Assembly: GCA_937873155.1 (NCBI GenBank) | Contig: CALMVZ010000024.1 | Location: 62,001 to 126,000, forward strand | Direction: 5' to 3' | DNA: 64,000 bases | Origin: an uncultured Bacteroidota bacterium | Lineage (GTDB): Bacteria; Bacteroidota; Bacteroidia; B-17B0; Aurantibacillaceae | Shown: piece by piece, positions 1-8,885 of the stretch | Position numbering within the stretch: the stretch's first letter is position 1 | How the letters are laid out: each line of letters opens with the position of its first letter | Translations under genes and position numbers: made by a program | Notes under the pieces: generated by a model | The model's input: only the letters and a program-made list of their open reading frames with translations | Told to the model about the DNA's origin: nothing | Databases searched by the model: none

Positions 1-713
1 TCGGCGTGAGAAAAAACTTTGGAGAACAAATAATTTTTTAATAAGTCAGCAGTTGACAATTTTACGCCTCTCGCATTCAACGTTTCGAATACTTTGTAAG
101 CGTTAATGTCATCTCCTACCGTAATTGAGGTGAAAAAAAGTTTTTCATCAACCTTTCTACTAATAAAAGCTGCTATGTCTTGGGTAGTACGGCTTTCAAA
201 ATGCTTTTGAAGCTCGTTATAAAAATATTTGTAGGCTCCTACCAATCTTTTTTCCGATGGCTTTAGTCCAGCCGTATATTGTGGAACTTGTAATTGGAGA
301 AGTTGAGAAGCGTAAACATAGTCATTGTTTCTGTTTAGCTTTAATTTAGTCTTGTGGATAAGAGAAGACGGTTCTTTATAACTTAAATAAGTGTTTCTTA
401 ACAAGTCTGATCTTTCAGAATCTCCTCTGTCTTGTAATAGTTTAACGGCTGCAATTACCAAAGTGCTAATTGTGGTTATCCTTTGTTGACCATCAATAAT
501 CAAGAATTTTTTACTTTCTTTTGTCTCTTGTAGAACAACGTAACCCATGTAATGATCACCTTCTTCGTCTAATCCGATCAGGTCTAGCCAAAGGTCTTCC
601 CATTCTTCTTTATCCCAACTATAGTCACGTTGAAACGGGGGTACTTCGAAAGTTCTTCCGTTGCCAACTAGACCGCCAAAAGTCGGTTGTTCTTGTTTCA
701 ATAGAGTAGACAT
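1..713 (-). CDS. DUF262 (GmrSD-type) protein, N-terminal part, cut by window edge
   Basis: Open from the ATG at 711-713 to the left edge (237 codons, no stop), so the C-terminus is missing. The family signatures are plain: PFQRDYSW at residues 26-33, DGQQR at 74-78, and FETLNARG at 209-216 followed by a LSTADLLKN-like stretch. In GmrSD and related proteins DUF262 is the nucleotide-binding domain that drives a DUF1524 HNH-type nuclease acting on modified phage DNA; DGQQR is its key motif. Whether a nuclease domain follows here cannot be seen. A consensus -7 element lies 4 bases before the ATG. The family is certain; a restriction role is inferred from relatives. Confidence 0.9.
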   Translation of the reverse strand, partial: MSTLLKQEQPTFGGLVGNGRTFEVPPFQRDYSWDKEEWEDLWLDLIGLDEEGDHYMGYVVLQETKESKKFLIIDGQQRITTISTLVIAAVKLLQDRGDSERSDLLRNTYLSYKEPSSLIHKTKLKLNRNNDYVYASQLLQLQVPQYTAGLKPSEKRLVGAYKYFYNELQKHFESRTTQDIAAFISRKVDEKLFFTSITVGDDINAYKVFETLNARGVKLSTADLLKNYLFSKVFSHA

Positions 714-717
714 AAGT

Positions 718-725
718 CAAAGATA
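718..725 (-). promoter_or_regulatory. Promoter -7 element of the DUF262 gene
   Basis: On the minus strand this reads TATCTTTG, an exact match to the Bacteroidota -7 consensus TAnnTTTG. It ends only 4 bases before the ATG, which predicts transcription starting at or beside the start codon. No clear -33 TTTG is visible. Confidence 0.55.
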
Positions 726-890
726 ATGAATTTTTGGAATCTTCTGTTTGCAGTCTAGAAACCAAGCGATTACACAGTGTTTAATCGGTCCTGTTGCATT
801 GCCTATAACTAGTGGATTGGCGCCACAAACAAATGTTTACAAATGCTTATAAGCGCTTATCCTGTTTTGTAAGATTAAATATACAAAAAT

Positions 891-2081
891 TTATTCCTGC
901 TTTGGCTGTAGCTTATGAATTTTCTTAGTGCCTGCGTACATCTCAAATTTAAAGAGGCGGCATTCGAGGGAGCCGTTGAAGAGCGTTATTTTGCGGGTAG
1001 GACGGAGGCCGATGAATTTAGCGGCATCGAGATTGGATGTGATGATCCAGCAGGTCCAGCCGCTGAAATCTTTTTTTAGTTTGTCGCCGATGTGTTTGTA
1101 GAAATCAGCAATGTCTTCTTTCTTCATCCGTTCATCGTAAGGAGGATTCAACAGAACTGTTCCCATTGGTTTATCTACTTTCACATCAAAGAAAGATTTA
1201 CGTGTGAATTTTATAGCATCATCCACTTTCGCAACAGCTACATTCACTTTTGCAACATTCAGGCTTTTATCTGAGATATCATTCGCAGTAATATTAGGAA
1301 TATCTTCTTTAATTCTGCTTACAGCCGATTCATATATGGTATCGTATAATTTCTCATCGTAATTCTTCCAGCGCATGAAACCGAATTCTTTCCTGAAGAT
1401 ACCTGCCGGAATATTTCCGGCGAACAAAGCTGCTTCAATTGCTAAAGTGCCACTTCCACACATCCCATCGATCAAAGGTAAATGCGGCTGCCATCCGGAA
1501 ATAAGAACAATTCCTGCTGCTAAAACTTCTTTGATAGGCGCTTCAATAATATCTTCACGGTAACCGCGCTTGTATAAAATATCGCCGCTGCTATCTAGAC
1601 TAACGCTTACATCATCTTTAAAGATGTGAACGTAAATACGAAGTGTAGGAGCTTTCAGGTCAACACTCGGACGTTTATCCCCGCTAATTTCCCTGAAGCG
1701 GTCACAAATAGCATCTTTTGTTTTCTGTTCTACATATAAACTATGCTGGAAATATTCTGAATTCGGAACCCCTTCAACTGCTAATGTATCCGTCACTTTC
1801 ATGAAATCATCCCAGGGGAATTTTTTCATGCCATCGTACAATTCCTGGTCACTGCTTGCTTTGAATTTGAAGATCGGGATCAGAACACGTAAAGCTACAC
1901 GTGAACATAAATTCACTTTGTATAAATATCCAAGATCTCCTGTAACAGAAACACCGCGTTTGAACGGTTCGATATTCTTTCCTCCCAAACGTAAAAGTTC
2001 AGCCGCCAAAACTTCTTCGAGTCCGAAAAAAGTAGTGACTTTCATTTCAAAATCGCCGGTGGTGTTGAATGTGTAGTTCAT
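891..2081 (-). CDS. THUMP-domain class I RNA methyltransferase (RlmL-like)
   Basis: A 396-residue protein with an N-terminal ferredoxin-like/THUMP region (about 1-160) and a Rossmann methyltransferase domain. The SAM-binding loop is DGMCGSGT (205-212) and the catalytic motif IV is NPPYDERM (312-319), as in the N2-guanine or N6-adenine methyltransferases that modify rRNA. It corresponds to the N-terminal half of E. coli RlmL (23S m2G2445); the RlmK half is absent, as is usual in Bacteroidota. A start at 2111 would add ten residues encoded inside an intergenic inverted repeat, so I chose the ATG at 2081. The modified base is inferred from the family. Confidence 0.88.
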   Translation of the reverse strand: MNYTFNTTGDFEMKVTTFFGLEEVLAAELLRLGGKNIEPFKRGVSVTGDLGYLYKVNLCSRVALRVLIPIFKFKASSDQELYDGMKKFPWDDFMKVTDTLAVEGVPNSEYFQHSLYVEQKTKDAICDRFREISGDKRPSVDLKAPTLRIYVHIFKDDVSVSLDSSGDILYKRGYREDIIEAPIKEVLAAGIVLISGWQPHLPLIDGMCGSGTLAIEAALFAGNIPAGIFRKEFGFMRWKNYDEKLYDTIYESAVSRIKEDIPNITANDISDKSLNVAKVNVAVAKVDDAIKFTRKSFFDVKVDKPMGTVLLNPPYDERMKKEDIADFYKHIGDKLKKDFSGWTCWIITSNLDAAKFIGLRPTRKITLFNGSLECRLFKFEMYAGTKKIHKLQPKQE

Positions 2082-2105
2082 TGGGGTGTAAAGGTAGTAA
2101 ATAAA

Positions 2106-2236
2106 CCTCACCCATCATCCGCCCTGCGGATGATTTGTCTCTCCTCAAGGAGAGGGTTAATTCATGAACTCAATAGGAATCCGTATCATTCTCTCCTCTG
2201 AGGAGAGCAATATCCGCCGAAGGCGGATAGGTGAGG
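2106..2236. repeat. 131-bp intergenic inverted-repeat element of tandem hairpins
   Basis: CCTCACC (2106-2112) pairs with GGTGAGG (2230-2236). Inside are four short hairpins: a 9-bp stem with CCT loop (2114-2134), a CTCTCCT/AGGAGAG stem (2139-2154), a second CTCTCCT/AGGAGAG stem with CTG loop (2191-2207), and an 8-bp stem with GAA loop (2211-2229). The two halves are diverged inverted copies of each other. It separates the methyltransferase gene from the thioesterase gene and resembles REP-type intergenic elements. Confidence 0.8.
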
Positions 2237-2250
2237 TAATTAAAACGGAA

Positions 2251-2670
2251 TTAGTTTTCGAAGCGAGAAACCGCCTCTTTCCATTCAGTGGGAATCTCAA
2301 CAGTTTGCTTGATCTCGTAATTAAAACAAACTATTACACTTTTCCCTTCTGCAACATTGATTTCGCCTTTTTCCGTTCTTTTGGTGATGAGATTGGAGAT
2401 CTCGAAACTTTTGGTGCCGAATGATGTTATTTTGGTGTAACAAAAAACTTCATCATTCATAAATACCGGTTCAAAATAATCGATCTCCGTTTTAGCTAGG
2501 ATCATCCCGGTTTTGGTCCAGTCGTTACGTTTTATTACTTCATTGAAATAGTTTACACGCGCTGTTTCAAAATAGGTGATGTGATTAGCGTTGTTTACGT
2601 GTCCCTGGATATCAACGTCCTTATAACGGATCTGAATGGGGAGTTTGTGTTTAAAATCTTTGGGTTCCAT
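2251..2670 (-). CDS. Hotdog-fold acyl-CoA/acyl-ACP thioesterase (4HBT family)
   Basis: A 139-residue single-domain hotdog protein. The YbgC/FadM-type signature lies near the N-terminus: RYKDVDIQGHVNNANH (15-30), with the catalytic Asp and the HVNN segment, followed by YFETARV on the hotdog helix. Such enzymes hydrolyse acyl-CoA or acyl-ACP thioesters in the cytoplasm; the chain preferred here cannot be read from sequence. Its ATG overlaps the stop of the upstream polyprenyl synthase gene (TAATG), so the two are translationally coupled in one operon. A second, separate YbgC-like gene lies at 25950. Confidence 0.88.
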   Translation of the reverse strand: MEPKDFKHKLPIQIRYKDVDIQGHVNNANHITYFETARVNYFNEVIKRNDWTKTGMILAKTEIDYFEPVFMNDEVFCYTKITSFGTKSFEISNLITKRTEKGEINVAEGKSVIVCFNYEIKQTVEIPTEWKEAVSRFEN

Positions 2671-3647
2671 TAGAATTGACGATTTAAAAGTTGATGCGCC
2701 ATTTCTTCAAGCGCCATTTTCTTTTCTGACCTGGCTTTTATATCGTGTAAATGTTTTATGGCTTGCCTGGTGTGTTTATCGGCTTCCTGTTTGCAAAATG
2801 CTTTTATATTGAATTCGTTGTAGATCGCTAAAACACTTTGCACTTTTTTTGAAGCATCCGTTTCTTTCAAAGCAGAAACTAATTTTTCTTTTTTGGAAGT
2901 TCCTGATAATTCAAACGCCTTCAATAATAAAAATGTTTTTTTGTTCGCAATGATATCGCCGCCAACCTGCTTTCCGAAATTATCTCCTTCAGCGTAAGCA
3001 TCTAAAAGATCATCCATTAATTGAAATGCTATTCCCAAATGTTTTCCGAATTCATAAATGTGATTCGCGTCATCCGGATGTGCATCTGCACAAATGGCCC
3101 CCATCTTTAAACTGCAGCCTAAAAGAACAGCTGTTTTATTGGTGATCATATGAATATAATCTGCAACAGTAACCGAATCATTATTCTCGAAATTCATATC
3201 CAGTTGCTGGCCTTCACAAACTTCGATGGCTGTTTTAGAAAATTCTGATAATAGTAATTTTAATTTTTGAGGTTCTGTATTCCTGAGCACATCAAAAGCT
3301 TTCACCAGCATCACATCGCCGCTTAAAATGGCAATATCAGAATTCCATTTGCTGTGAACAGTTGCTTGTCCGCGGCGCAAAGGTGCTTTATCTAAAATAT
3401 CATCGTGAATGAGAGAGAAGTTATGAAATAACTCAACGCATAGAGCGGCGTCTAAAGCTTCTTCAGCTTTCTTATCAAAAAGATCACAAGCGATCAATGC
3501 TAAAAGCGGACGGATTCGTTTTCCGCCTAATGATAGGATATAACTTTCAGGATCGTAGAGTTCTTTAGGTAGCTTTTTATCCAGTCCTTTAATGTAATTA
3601 TCAAGGTGTGTATTGAATAATTCAAATAATGACTGATAATTCTTCAC
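2670..3647 (-). CDS. Polyprenyl (isoprenyl) diphosphate synthase
   Basis: A 325-residue all-helical trans-prenyltransferase. Visible motifs: GGKRIRPLL near residue 40, the first aspartate-rich motif in LIHDDILDKAPLRRG (about 79-93), and the second in QLMDDLLDA (about 208). It condenses isopentenyl diphosphate onto an allylic diphosphate with Mg2+ held by the two Asp motifs. The product could be farnesyl, geranylgeranyl or a longer chain for quinones; length alone does not decide. It lies 3 bases after rmlA and overlaps the thioesterase gene, so the three are probably one transcript. Confidence 0.9.
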   Translation of the reverse strand: MKNYQSLFELFNTHLDNYIKGLDKKLPKELYDPESYILSLGGKRIRPLLALIACDLFDKKAEEALDAALCVELFHNFSLIHDDILDKAPLRRGQATVHSKWNSDIAILSGDVMLVKAFDVLRNTEPQKLKLLLSEFSKTAIEVCEGQQLDMNFENNDSVTVADYIHMITNKTAVLLGCSLKMGAICADAHPDDANHIYEFGKHLGIAFQLMDDLLDAYAEGDNFGKQVGGDIIANKKTFLLLKAFELSGTSKKEKLVSALKETDASKKVQSVLAIYNEFNIKAFCKQEADKHTRQAIKHLHDIKARSEKKMALEEMAHQLLNRQF

Positions 3648-3650
3648 AGC

Positions 3651-4511
3651 TTAATCTAATAAACCCAATAAATAATTTCCGTAACCGCTTTTTGTCAATG
3701 GCTCGGCCACTTTACGCAATTGCTCTTTGTTGATATAGCCCATTGTGTAAGCTATCTCTTCAATACATCCTATCTTAAGTGATTGACGTTCTTCGATGAT
3801 CTGAACGAATTGCCCTGCTTGCATAAGAGAGGCAAATGTCCCGGTATCCAGCCATGCGGTTCCACGGTCCATGATAGATACTTTTAGTTTGCCGCGTTTC
3901 AAATATTCTTTGTTCACATCTGTAATTTCGTATTCACCGCGCGGAGATGGTTTTAATTCTTTCGCAATTTTTACAACATCGTTATCGTAAAAATATAATC
4001 CCGGTACCGCGTAATGTGACTTTGGCTGCTTTGGTTTTTCTTCTATAGAGAGAACTTTATTGTCTTTATCAAATTCAACCACGCCATAACGTTCCGGATC
4101 GCTTACGTGATAAGCAAATACAACGCCACCATCCGGATTAGAAATAGTTTGAAGCATTCGTCCCAAACCAACACCGTAGAAAATATTATCTCCTAAAATC
4201 AAAGCGACCTTATCATTACCAATGAATTTTTCTCCCAACACAAAAGCCTGCGCTAAACCATTTGGTACTTCCTGTACCTGGTATGAGAATTTGCAACCGA
4301 TCTGTTCGCCTGTTCCCAATAGTTTTTGGAAATTGGGAAGGTCGTGTGGTGTTGAAATAATTAAAATTTCATTTATGCCTGACATCATCAGAACTGATAA
4401 TGGGTAATAGATCATTGGTTTGTCATAAACGGGCATCATTTGCTTGCTCATGGCAAGTGTCAAAGGATGTAAACGCGTGCCGGAACCGCCGGCTAAAATA
4501 ATTCCCTTCAT
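3651..4511 (-). CDS. rmlA: Glucose-1-phosphate thymidylyltransferase RmlA
   Basis: A 286-residue nucleotidyltransferase with the N-terminal loop [14 protein letters not shown] (5-18), where Arg acts on dTTP, followed by [18 protein letters not shown], and the ILGDNIF metal-binding segment near residue 105. It makes dTDP-glucose from glucose-1-phosphate, the entry step to dTDP-rhamnose and other deoxysugars. No rmlB, rmlC or rmlD lies nearby, so the rest of the pathway is elsewhere. It is the first gene of the operon with polyprenyl synthase and thioesterase, preceded by a consensus -7 element at 4525-4532. Confidence 0.95.
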   Translation of the reverse strand: MKGIILAGGSGTRLHPLTLAMSKQMMPVYDKPMIYYPLSVLMMSGINEILIISTPHDLPNFQKLLGTGEQIGCKFSYQVQEVPNGLAQAFVLGEKFIGNDKVALILGDNIFYGVGLGRMLQTISNPDGGVVFAYHVSDPERYGVVEFDKDNKVLSIEEKPKQPKSHYAVPGLYFYDNDVVKIAKELKPSPRGEYEITDVNKEYLKRGKLKVSIMDRGTAWLDTGTFASLMQAGQFVQIIEERQSLKIGCIEEIAYTMGYINKEQLRKVAEPLTKSGYGNYLLGLLD

Positions 4512-4524
4512 AATGAAATGGATT

Positions 4525-4532
4525 CAAATTTA
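4525..4532 (-). promoter_or_regulatory. Promoter -7 element of the rmlA operon
   Basis: Minus strand reads TAAATTTG, matching TAnnTTTG, 13 bases before the rmlA ATG at 4511. Confidence 0.5.
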
Positions 4533-4549
4533 TCAGACCAAGATACAAA

Positions 4550-5287
4550 TTAAGGCTTAGATGCCGAAATAGCTTTAACTTTTTTTCGGTACTTCGGTCG
4601 AATGAAGCCATAGAACTTAATATCACGGTAGATCTGGCGGAGATCGATCCACACTCCATAGGAATAATAGAATCCATTGAAATTTAAATTGGTTCGTTTA
4701 TTGAAAGCCACAAAACGAAAACCGGCCATGCCTCTTAAGCCTATCCATTTTAGTGGTTTTACTATCATTGTTACTCCGCCACCGGTAAGTTTTATGGGGC
4801 CTTCTTCGTGCCATAATAAAGCGGTTTGGGACGAATCTTTTAAGTTGTAAACGTAGCGGCCAAGTCCAACCTCAAGTGGTACATCCAATTCGAAGAAGCG
4901 GGTATTCACAATAACATATTCGTAGTTTAGGGTTGAGTATTTCAGTAATAATTCCTGGTACGTGATCTTATTGCTTCCGTCACTGATCTTTACCGGTTTT
5001 TGTGAAGTGGCATTCATACTATAAAGACCAAGCCCTACAGTGTGTTTCTCTTTTAAAATAGCACCAAACTGCAAGCCGTTTATCGTCACAGGAATCCTTT
5101 GTAACCCTTTCGTATTTTTTATCCACGAATTACGCTGGTCGAGTGCGATCCATGGCCTTACTTTTTTGAAACGGTAAGTGCGCGCGGAATCTTTTTGGAA
5201 TTTTAATTTAAGGGAATCAAGTTGGGTTTGAGAATAGAAAGTATTGGCAAGAATGAAAAAGAAGAATAAGAAAATAATTCTTTTCAT
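4550..5287 (-). CDS. Secreted or envelope protein of unknown function
   Basis: A 245-residue protein with a typical signal peptide (MKRIIFLFFFFILANTFYSQ) when started at the ATG at 5287. The longer frame to 5326 would run into the preceding RND gene and bury the signal. The remainder is rich in alternating polar and hydrophobic residues with aromatic ends, as in small outer-membrane beta-barrels, but no family motif is recognisable. The final segment is basic (RPKYRKKVKAISASKP). It starts 4 bases after the RND transporter stop, so it is in that operon and may serve the transporter. Function unknown. Confidence 0.75.
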   Translation of the reverse strand: MKRIIFLFFFFILANTFYSQTQLDSLKLKFQKDSARTYRFKKVRPWIALDQRNSWIKNTKGLQRIPVTINGLQFGAILKEKHTVGLGLYSMNATSQKPVKISDGSNKITYQELLLKYSTLNYEYVIVNTRFFELDVPLEVGLGRYVYNLKDSSQTALLWHEEGPIKLTGGGVTMIVKPLKWIGLRGMAGFRFVAFNKRTNLNFNGFYYSYGVWIDLRQIYRDIKFYGFIRPKYRKKVKAISASKP

Positions 5288-5291
5288 TATG

Positions 5292-7709
5292 TTAATCGAA
5301 TTTTTTGTCGTCCTCAAATTCCGCATCTTCCAATGCTTCTCCTAATTCAGATTTACTTTCAATAAAGCCTTTGCTTGTTAAACGTTTTTCGAGTGATAAT
5401 AAGAAGGCCGGCAATAAAATTAAATTGGCGCAATAACCGACTATAAGCGTGAATGAAATTAAAATGCCCAGGGCCTGCGTTCCTCCAAAACCTGAAAGCG
5501 CGAACATCCCGAAACCAAAAAATAATACGATAGCGGTATAGATCATGCTTACACCGGTTTCACTGATGGTTAATTTAACTGCATCAGAAATACTGCGTTT
5601 GTTCTTTTTAATTTCGAAACGGTATTTGGTAAGAAAATATAAAGTCCCGTCGGAAGAGATACCGAAGGCGATACTGAATACCAGGATCGTACTTGGTTTC
5701 AAAGGAATTCCCAAATAACCCATTACACCGGCAGTGATCAATAACGCTACTAAACTCGGGATGGTTGAGATCAATATCATCCGGAATGATGTGAAGAGCG
5801 TTAACATTAATAAAGCGATCAATACAATAGCAAGAACTACACTCTCCACGAGATTATTGATCAAAAAATCATTACCCTTTAAGAACATGATGCTATTACC
5901 TGTGATCTTCACATCGTATTGATCTTCTTTCGGCAGCCATGCTTTAGCTTCATCATCATAATTGAAAATGGAATCGATGCGTGGTTTTAATTCTTTGGTC
6001 AACTCTTTTACACGGACAGAACCAACATCTTTCATTTGAACACTTATGCGTGTGAAACGTTTGGTGCTATCTACGAACGGACGGATCTGTGCCTGTTTTT
6101 CTTTTTCTTCTTTGATGTATTCTGCTAATATCTTCAGATCGGTAACGGGAGGCATTTTAAAATATTTTTCTTCTCCGCCTTTGTAGGATTGAAATAAGAA
6201 CTTAACGATCTCAACTAAAGAAAGGGGACGGGATAGCTCTTTATAATTACTTAATAATTTTTGTACGCGGTTAATGCGATAAAGGGCGCGGCCTGAATTT
6301 TTTATGATCCCATTCTCTTTCTTGGTATCAATTGTGATCTCGAATGGTAATACGCCCCCGAATTTTTCTTCAAAGTATTTTAAATCGGTGATAAGGACAT
6401 CCGTTTTCGGAATATCATCTACAACAAATCCAAAAGCACGGATCTTTAAAGCGCCGATGAGGCAAACTACAACTAAAGTTATTACAGTGATATAAATGGT
6501 CCGGCGGTATTTTACAGTGATGAGAGCAACTTTCTCAAGCGATTTGCGTAAACTTTTCCCGTCTAAATGTTTTAACTGACGTTTATTCGGGACAGGCAGA
6601 TAACTGAAAATAATAGGAATCAGGATCAGCGAGAAAGCGAATGTCGCCATTACACTGATAGAAGATACTAAACCAAATTCGTAAAGGATCTGGTTTTTTG
6701 TTGCGCAGAATACCGCGAAGCCGATTGATGTGGTGATGTTCGCAAAAAACAAAGAAACTGTAGAACGTTGAATAGCGATGTGAAGCGCCATCATTTTCGA
6801 AACGCCTTTAGCGATCTCGGTATGATATTTATTCAGAATTAAGATACAATTCGGAACACCGATAACAATAATGAGCGGAGGAATGAGTCCGGAAAGTACC
6901 GTGAGTTTATAGCCGAACAAGACGACCGTTCCAAGAGAAGTAAGCACTCCCATGATAACAACAATGAGCGAGAAGATCATTGGTGATAATGAACGGAAGA
7001 AAATGATTAAAATTAAAGCGGTAACAATTAAAGCGATAAGTAAGAAGAAGATCATCTCATGCGAGATCTTCCGCATGATTATAGTTCTGATGTACGGTAA
7101 TCCTGAGTAATGTACTTCAATGTTCGTAGCTCTCGAAAAACTATCAATTACAGTGCGGATATTATCTACGATATCTAAACGGTTCTTTGTATTCAGGTCT
7201 TTTTCGTAGAATGTGATAAGCATTGAGGTGCAATTCGTTTTGCGGTCGAAAACATAACCTTCGTAAAATTTCAGGCTGTTGATCTTTAGCCACAGATCTT
7301 CTAATTCACTCTGCGTGGTAGGTACAGAACCTTTTAATGGTTTGAATTCAAATTTACCCAAGGAATCATTTAAAGTGAGGTCGCTCAAACGGGCTACGGA
7401 AAGTACATTTTTTATTCCCGCCAGATTTTTCACATCATCACCTGCTTTAGCCCATGCCTGGTAATTCGCGAGTGTGTTTAATTCATCTTTTTTAATTCCA
7501 ACTACTAAAATGGTGCCATCCTGACCGAATTTTTCCTTAAAAAAATCGTAATCAATACTGGCAGAATCGGTAGAAGGTAAAAGACGCGGGTTATTGAAGG
7601 TGATCTGAACTTTTGTTGCGAAAAAGCCCATCACGACTGTAATAGCTAACAGCGTAAATAACAGCGTTAAACGGTATTTTAATATGAAATATGCCAGTTT
7701 TTTAAGCAT
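5292..7709 (-). CDS. MMPL/RND-superfamily inner-membrane transporter
   Basis: An 805-residue transporter in two similar halves. Each has one membrane helix (about residues 8-27 and 395-415), a large periplasmic loop, then a block of five helices (about 210-370 and 620-785). This is the MMPL or Patched-like layout, at the size of the shorter exporters of lipids, hopanoids or hydrophobic compounds. The C-terminal tail is acidic (ESKSELGEALEDAEFEDD). No membrane-fusion protein or TolC partner is adjacent, which favours MMPL-type lipid transport over tripartite drug efflux. I chose the ATG at 7709 over the TTG at 7718. Substrate unknown. Confidence 0.88.
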   Translation of the reverse strand: MLKKLAYFILKYRLTLLFTLLAITVVMGFFATKVQITFNNPRLLPSTDSASIDYDFFKEKFGQDGTILVVGIKKDELNTLANYQAWAKAGDDVKNLAGIKNVLSVARLSDLTLNDSLGKFEFKPLKGSVPTTQSELEDLWLKINSLKFYEGYVFDRKTNCTSMLITFYEKDLNTKNRLDIVDNIRTVIDSFSRATNIEVHYSGLPYIRTIIMRKISHEMIFFLLIALIVTALILIIFFRSLSPMIFSLIVVIMGVLTSLGTVVLFGYKLTVLSGLIPPLIIVIGVPNCILILNKYHTEIAKGVSKMMALHIAIQRSTVSLFFANITTSIGFAVFCATKNQILYEFGLVSSISVMATFAFSLILIPIIFSYLPVPNKRQLKHLDGKSLRKSLEKVALITVKYRRTIYITVITLVVVCLIGALKIRAFGFVVDDIPKTDVLITDLKYFEEKFGGVLPFEITIDTKKENGIIKNSGRALYRINRVQKLLSNYKELSRPLSLVEIVKFLFQSYKGGEEKYFKMPPVTDLKILAEYIKEEKEKQAQIRPFVDSTKRFTRISVQMKDVGSVRVKELTKELKPRIDSIFNYDDEAKAWLPKEDQYDVKITGNSIMFLKGNDFLINNLVESVVLAIVLIALLMLTLFTSFRMILISTIPSLVALLITAGVMGYLGIPLKPSTILVFSIAFGISSDGTLYFLTKYRFEIKKNKRSISDAVKLTISETGVSMIYTAIVLFFGFGMFALSGFGGTQALGILISFTLIVGYCANLILLPAFLLSLEKRLTSKGFIESKSELGEALEDAEFEDDKKFD

Positions 7710-7826
7710 AAAAGCCAAAGTGGTGAATTTAGTTAAAATCTCTCATCTGGAAAAACATATTTTTCATAATATAAATGCGGGTTTATTTTTTTGGTATTCA
7801 AATGCTGAGTAATTTTACGCACCATA

Positions 7827-8885
7827 ATGGAGAATCAGGTGTTACAAAATTCTAACAAAGCGATCATCCGCTGGCTATTAGCGGGCTGCGCCCTAGTTTA
7901 TATTATGGTTGTGGTTGGATGTTTGACCCGCTTAACGCATTCCGGATTATCAATTACAGATTGGAATTTTATGGGATCATTGCCGCCTTTGAGCGAAGAT
8001 GATTGGTTCGAGCGTTTTCAAAAGTATCAAACGAGTCCTGAATTCATTTACAAGAACAGCACTATGAATATGGAAGAATTCAAATCCATTTTCTGGTGGG
8101 AATATATTCACCGTTCTATCGGGAATACAATGATGTTCGTTTTTTTAGCGGGCTTTGTATATTTCCTTGTAAGAAAGAAATTCGACAAGCCAATGTTGTG
8201 GAAGGCTGTTTTTTTATTTGTATTGGGAGGTTTCCAGGGATTGATCGGCTGGTGGATGGTGAAAAGCGGATTAGTTAAAGATCCGAATGTTTCTCATTAC
8301 CGTTTAGCGATACATTTAATGAGTGCATTCTCTGTATTCGCATTTACATTCTGGTTCGCGCTGCAATTAATTTATCCGAAAGAAAGTGCTGTTGAGAGTG
8401 ATGGAAAAAAAATAAAGAGTACGACTGTATTTCTTTTCATTGTGTTGATCGTTCAAATAATTTATGGTGCATTTGTTGCGGGATTAAAAGCCGGATTATT
8501 TTATCCTACCTGGCCAAAAATGGGAAATGAATGGTTTCCGGAAGATACGATCATGATCGAAGATTCATTCATCAGGAATTTTCTGGAAGTAGGAGCGGGG
8601 GTTCAATTCATGCACCGTACCATTGCGTTTTTGGTTGTGGCTTGTGTTCTTCTTTTGTGGCAGAAGTCTTCAAAATTAAATTTGACCAAGCAACAAAGCT
8701 TAGGGGTAACCTTATTGATCTACGGCGTTACTATTCAGTTCATGCTTGGTATTTTTACGCTGTTGTACCAGGTTCCTGTTGCAATGGGCGTTTTGCATCA
8801 GACAGGCGCTTTCTTTTTATTTGCTACTTGTATCTATCTCTTGTTCCATATTAACCTGAAACCTGTAAGTGGAGATCAACGATAA
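7827..8885 (+). CDS. ctaA: Heme A synthase (COX15/CtaA family)
   Basis: A 352-residue integral membrane protein with eight predicted helices. The four conserved histidines are present: H95 (HRSIGN), H163 (HLMSAF), H263 (HRTIAF) and H324 (HQTGAF), which hold heme B and the substrate heme. The N-terminal segment TRLTHSGLSITDW is also typical. It oxidises the heme O methyl group to heme A for aa3-type cytochrome oxidase. No oxidase subunits are nearby. The ATG at 7827 lies about 16 bases after a near-consensus -7 element (TAATTTTA). The downstream M50 protease gene overlaps its 3' end by 17 bases. Confidence 0.95.
   Translation: MENQVLQNSNKAIIRWLLAGCALVYIMVVVGCLTRLTHSGLSITDWNFMGSLPPLSEDDWFERFQKYQTSPEFIYKNSTMNMEEFKSIFWWEYIHRSIGNTMMFVFLAGFVYFLVRKKFDKPMLWKAVFLFVLGGFQGLIGWWMVKSGLVKDPNVSHYRLAIHLMSAFSVFAFTFWFALQLIYPKESAVESDGKKIKSTTVFLFIVLIVQIIYGAFVAGLKAGLFYPTWPKMGNEWFPEDTIMIEDSFIRNFLEVGAGVQFMHRTIAFLVVACVLLLWQKSSKLNLTKQQSLGVTLLIYGVTIQFMLGIFTLLYQVPVAMGVLHQTGAFFLFATCIYLLFHINLKPVSGDQR

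Noticed and set aside
521-709. Plus-strand reading frame of 62 codons at the left edge
   Set aside because: It is antisense to the DUF262 gene, whose motifs are unmistakable on the minus strand.
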